Shown: in pieces, positions 6,043-7,173 of the stretch
Layout of the letters: each line of letters opens with the position of its first letter
Numbering within the stretch: the stretch's first letter is position 1
Assembly: GCA_046756985.1 (NCBI GenBank)
Contig: JBHHXG010000074.1
Location: forward strand, 1 to 7,173
DNA length: 7,173 nucleotides
DNA from: JBHHXG01 sp046756985
GTDB taxonomy: Bacteria > Pseudomonadota > Zetaproteobacteria > Mariprofundales > Mariprofundaceae
Direction of reading: 5' to 3'
Made by a program: the position numbers and the translations under genes
Notes under the pieces: model-generated
Told to the model about the DNA's origin: nothing
Database searches by the model: none
Seen by the model: the letters and a program-made list of their open reading frames with translations, nothing else

Positions 6043-6489
6043 ATGAGCTTTCATATCATTGATGACGAACCGGCCGTTCGGGAGATTCTGGATGCCTTCA
6101 TTTCGCATGATGGTTATGAAACGCTCTGTTTTGATAGCGCTGAAGCATACCTGGAACATTTTTCTTCTCCGGAGTACGTACCGCCCATCGCTATTCTGAC
6201 GGATTACATGATGCCCGGCATGAAGGGGTACGCGCTGGTGAAGCACATCCGCCAACGGGCCCCGTATCAAAAGATAGCGATTGTTTCCGGAACGGCCGAT
6301 GCCGACCACGAGGCCAATACGGAACTGTGTTATATGCTACACAAGCCCTTTACGCGCGACGATATTCTGTCCTTTATCCATGCCATGGCTGCATGCGAAG
6401 ATGCATGCATTGCCGGTGTAAGATGTTATGCGCATTCCATGTGCGAGTTCGGGCTGAAACATCCATGTCCGTTTGCGCCATCAGTCTGA
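6043..6489 (+). CDS. Stand-alone response regulator (CheY-like receiver) with Cys-rich tail
   Basis: The protein of 148 residues is essentially one receiver domain. The acidic pair Asp7-Asp8 (IIDDEP), phospho-acceptor Asp54 (LTDYMMPGMKG), switch Ser82 or Thr84 (IVSGTAD) and Lys101 (HKPF) are all present, so it should accept phosphate from a histidine kinase not encoded here. There is no DNA-binding output domain. After the receiver, residues 118-148 form a short tail with Cys118, 122, 128, 134 and 142 plus His131 and His140, which could bind metal or sense redox state. I chose ATG 6043 because GGAGGGG at 6034-6040 sits right before it; an upstream in-frame ATG at 6025 has no such signal. It is divergent from the LsrG-like gene and convergent with the secreted-protein gene. 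Confidence 0.9.
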   Translation: MSFHIIDDEPAVREILDAFISHDGYETLCFDSAEAYLEHFSSPEYVPPIAILTDYMMPGMKGYALVKHIRQRAPYQKIAIVSGTADADHEANTELCYMLHKPFTRDDILSFIHAMAACEDACIAGVRCYAHSMCEFGLKHPCPFAPSV

Positions 6490-6521
6490 TCATTTAATTT
6501 GTGGCGATACCCAGCCGACCC

Positions 6522-6547
6522 GGAAGGCGTGATTTCTCACGCCTTCC
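6522..6547. terminator. Perfect hairpin between convergent genes
   Basis: GGAAGGCGTGA (6522-6532) and TCACGCCTTCC (6537-6547) form an 11-bp perfect stem around a TTTC loop. It lies between the stops of two convergent genes, where a bidirectional terminator is expected. Neither strand has a proper U-tract after the stem, so it may act instead as an mRNA 3' stabiliser or a Rho-assisted end. Confidence 0.55.
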
Positions 6548-6565
6548 CCGAAATGCCGGAAAAGC

Positions 6566-7102
6566 TTATTTTATATCAATCGGGCCGATGGTGATCGGAG
6601 CCGGGGACTTGAAACGCAGCCGGGCGCCCTTGATCTGCCCGATTGAACTCAGTCCCTTGCGGATCGTTACGGCCCTGTCCACATCATCATCCTTGCGCTC
6701 GAACACCTTGGTCCAGCGCCCTTTCAGGCCCTGCACTTCCAGTTCGACGTAACCGCCCTTGAAGTCCTTTTTGCCCACACTGGCCTTGTGGATGACAATC
6801 CTTGAAATACGGGCAGGCCAGTCCAGATAAAGGCGTACCCAGCCTTTTTTATATGTCTTCACGTCAAGGTCTTTCAGCCAGTTGGGACGCTTGTTCACAT
6901 CCAGTTCAGCAAAGTACACATGGCTGCCGCCGCGGAATTCATGCCGTTCATTCATCGAAGCCGATGTGTTGTCACTGCGCTTCACCGAATGATTGGCACT
7001 GTAAGTCAGAGACGAAGCGCCCTTGGCATCTGCATCGGACACGTTCCAGCCAGCAACAATCAATGGAATAGCGATAAAAAACGCCATCAGATATTTGTTC
7101 AT
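6566..7102 (-). CDS. Secreted basic protein of unknown function
   Basis: I do not recognise this 178-residue protein. Residues 1-26 are a clear Sec signal peptide: a short charged start (MNKY), hydrophobic core LMAFFIAIPLIVAGW, and an ADA cleavage site at 24-26 before Lys27. The mature part is rich in Lys and Arg, and without Cys. A low-complexity polar stretch (~30-55) is followed by alternating hydrophobic strands (WVRLYLDW, RISRIVIHKA, YVELEVQG, WTKVFERK, GARLRFKS, ITIGPIDI), which suggest a beta-sandwich of the discoidin or galactose-binding sort; that fold is a guess. No lipobox is seen, so it should be soluble in the periplasm or exported. The start is supported by AAGGGAGGC (minus strand of 7107-7115) about five bases upstream of the ATG. 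A TTGACG near the right edge (7171-7166) could be its -35, but a matching -10 is weak. Confidence 0.8.
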   Translation of the reverse strand: MNKYLMAFFIAIPLIVAGWNVSDADAKGASSLTYSANHSVKRSDNTSASMNERHEFRGGSHVYFAELDVNKRPNWLKDLDVKTYKKGWVRLYLDWPARISRIVIHKASVGKKDFKGGYVELEVQGLKGRWTKVFERKDDDVDRAVTIRKGLSSIGQIKGARLRFKSPAPITIGPIDIK

Positions 7103-7173
7103 TTTAGCCTCCCTTTGAAAAACATGTTTAGTCTGCTCCTATCTTTGAGCACAAGTCCAGAAAATCGTCAAAT

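Noticed and set aside
1..7173. CRISPR arrays, tRNA genes or riboswitches
   Set aside because: No regularly spaced repeats, cloverleaf sequences or recognisable aptamer motifs were found on reading both strands.

Overview
The window looks like a stretch of proteobacterial chromosome. The evidence is proteobacterial-type 5S rRNA sequence, Shine-Dalgarno-led genes, a Sec signal peptide and a CheY-like receiver. I cannot name the organism from the sequence. There are two blocks: a small accessory island on the minus strand, bracketed by 5S rRNA sequence (about 1-4120), and a stretch of ordinary-looking chromosomal genes (about 4121-7173).

Block 1. The first ~20 bases are the 3' end of a 5S rRNA gene, followed by a strong intrinsic terminator. 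Everything from there to about 3908 reads on the minus strand. In transcription order it holds: the first ~62 codons of a membrane-anchored NERD (nuclease-related domain) protein that breaks off before the nuclease core; four bases later, an intact 1106-residue protein joining an N-terminal phospholipase-D-type nuclease domain to an SNF2-like SF2 helicase; then a 40-codon remnant of what looks like a DUF2075-type gene. Beyond the island, at 4019-4085, lies the degenerate 5' half of a second 5S gene, followed directly by its own terminator. I read this as a partly decayed defence-type island sitting beside an rrn operon, with one apparently complete effector between two truncated neighbours. 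The nuclease-helicase architecture is typical of anti-phage genes, but its function here is inference.

Block 2. An FGGY-family sugar or polyol kinase (+) converges with a small LsrG/YgiN-type antibiotic-biosynthesis-monooxygenase-fold protein (-). The latter is divergent from a stand-alone response regulator (+) with a cysteine-rich tail. The regulator converges, across a perfect 11-bp hairpin, with a secreted basic protein of unknown function (-). These genes alternate in orientation and do not form an operon, so no shared pathway can be read from their layout. The kinase and LsrG-like protein recall AI-2 processing, but the kinase looks closer to glycerol kinase than to LsrK, and no lsr transporter or regulator is present.

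The points most worth following are the PLD-helicase protein, the split 5S boundaries, the deletion scars around the helicase, and the cysteine-rich tail of the response regulator.
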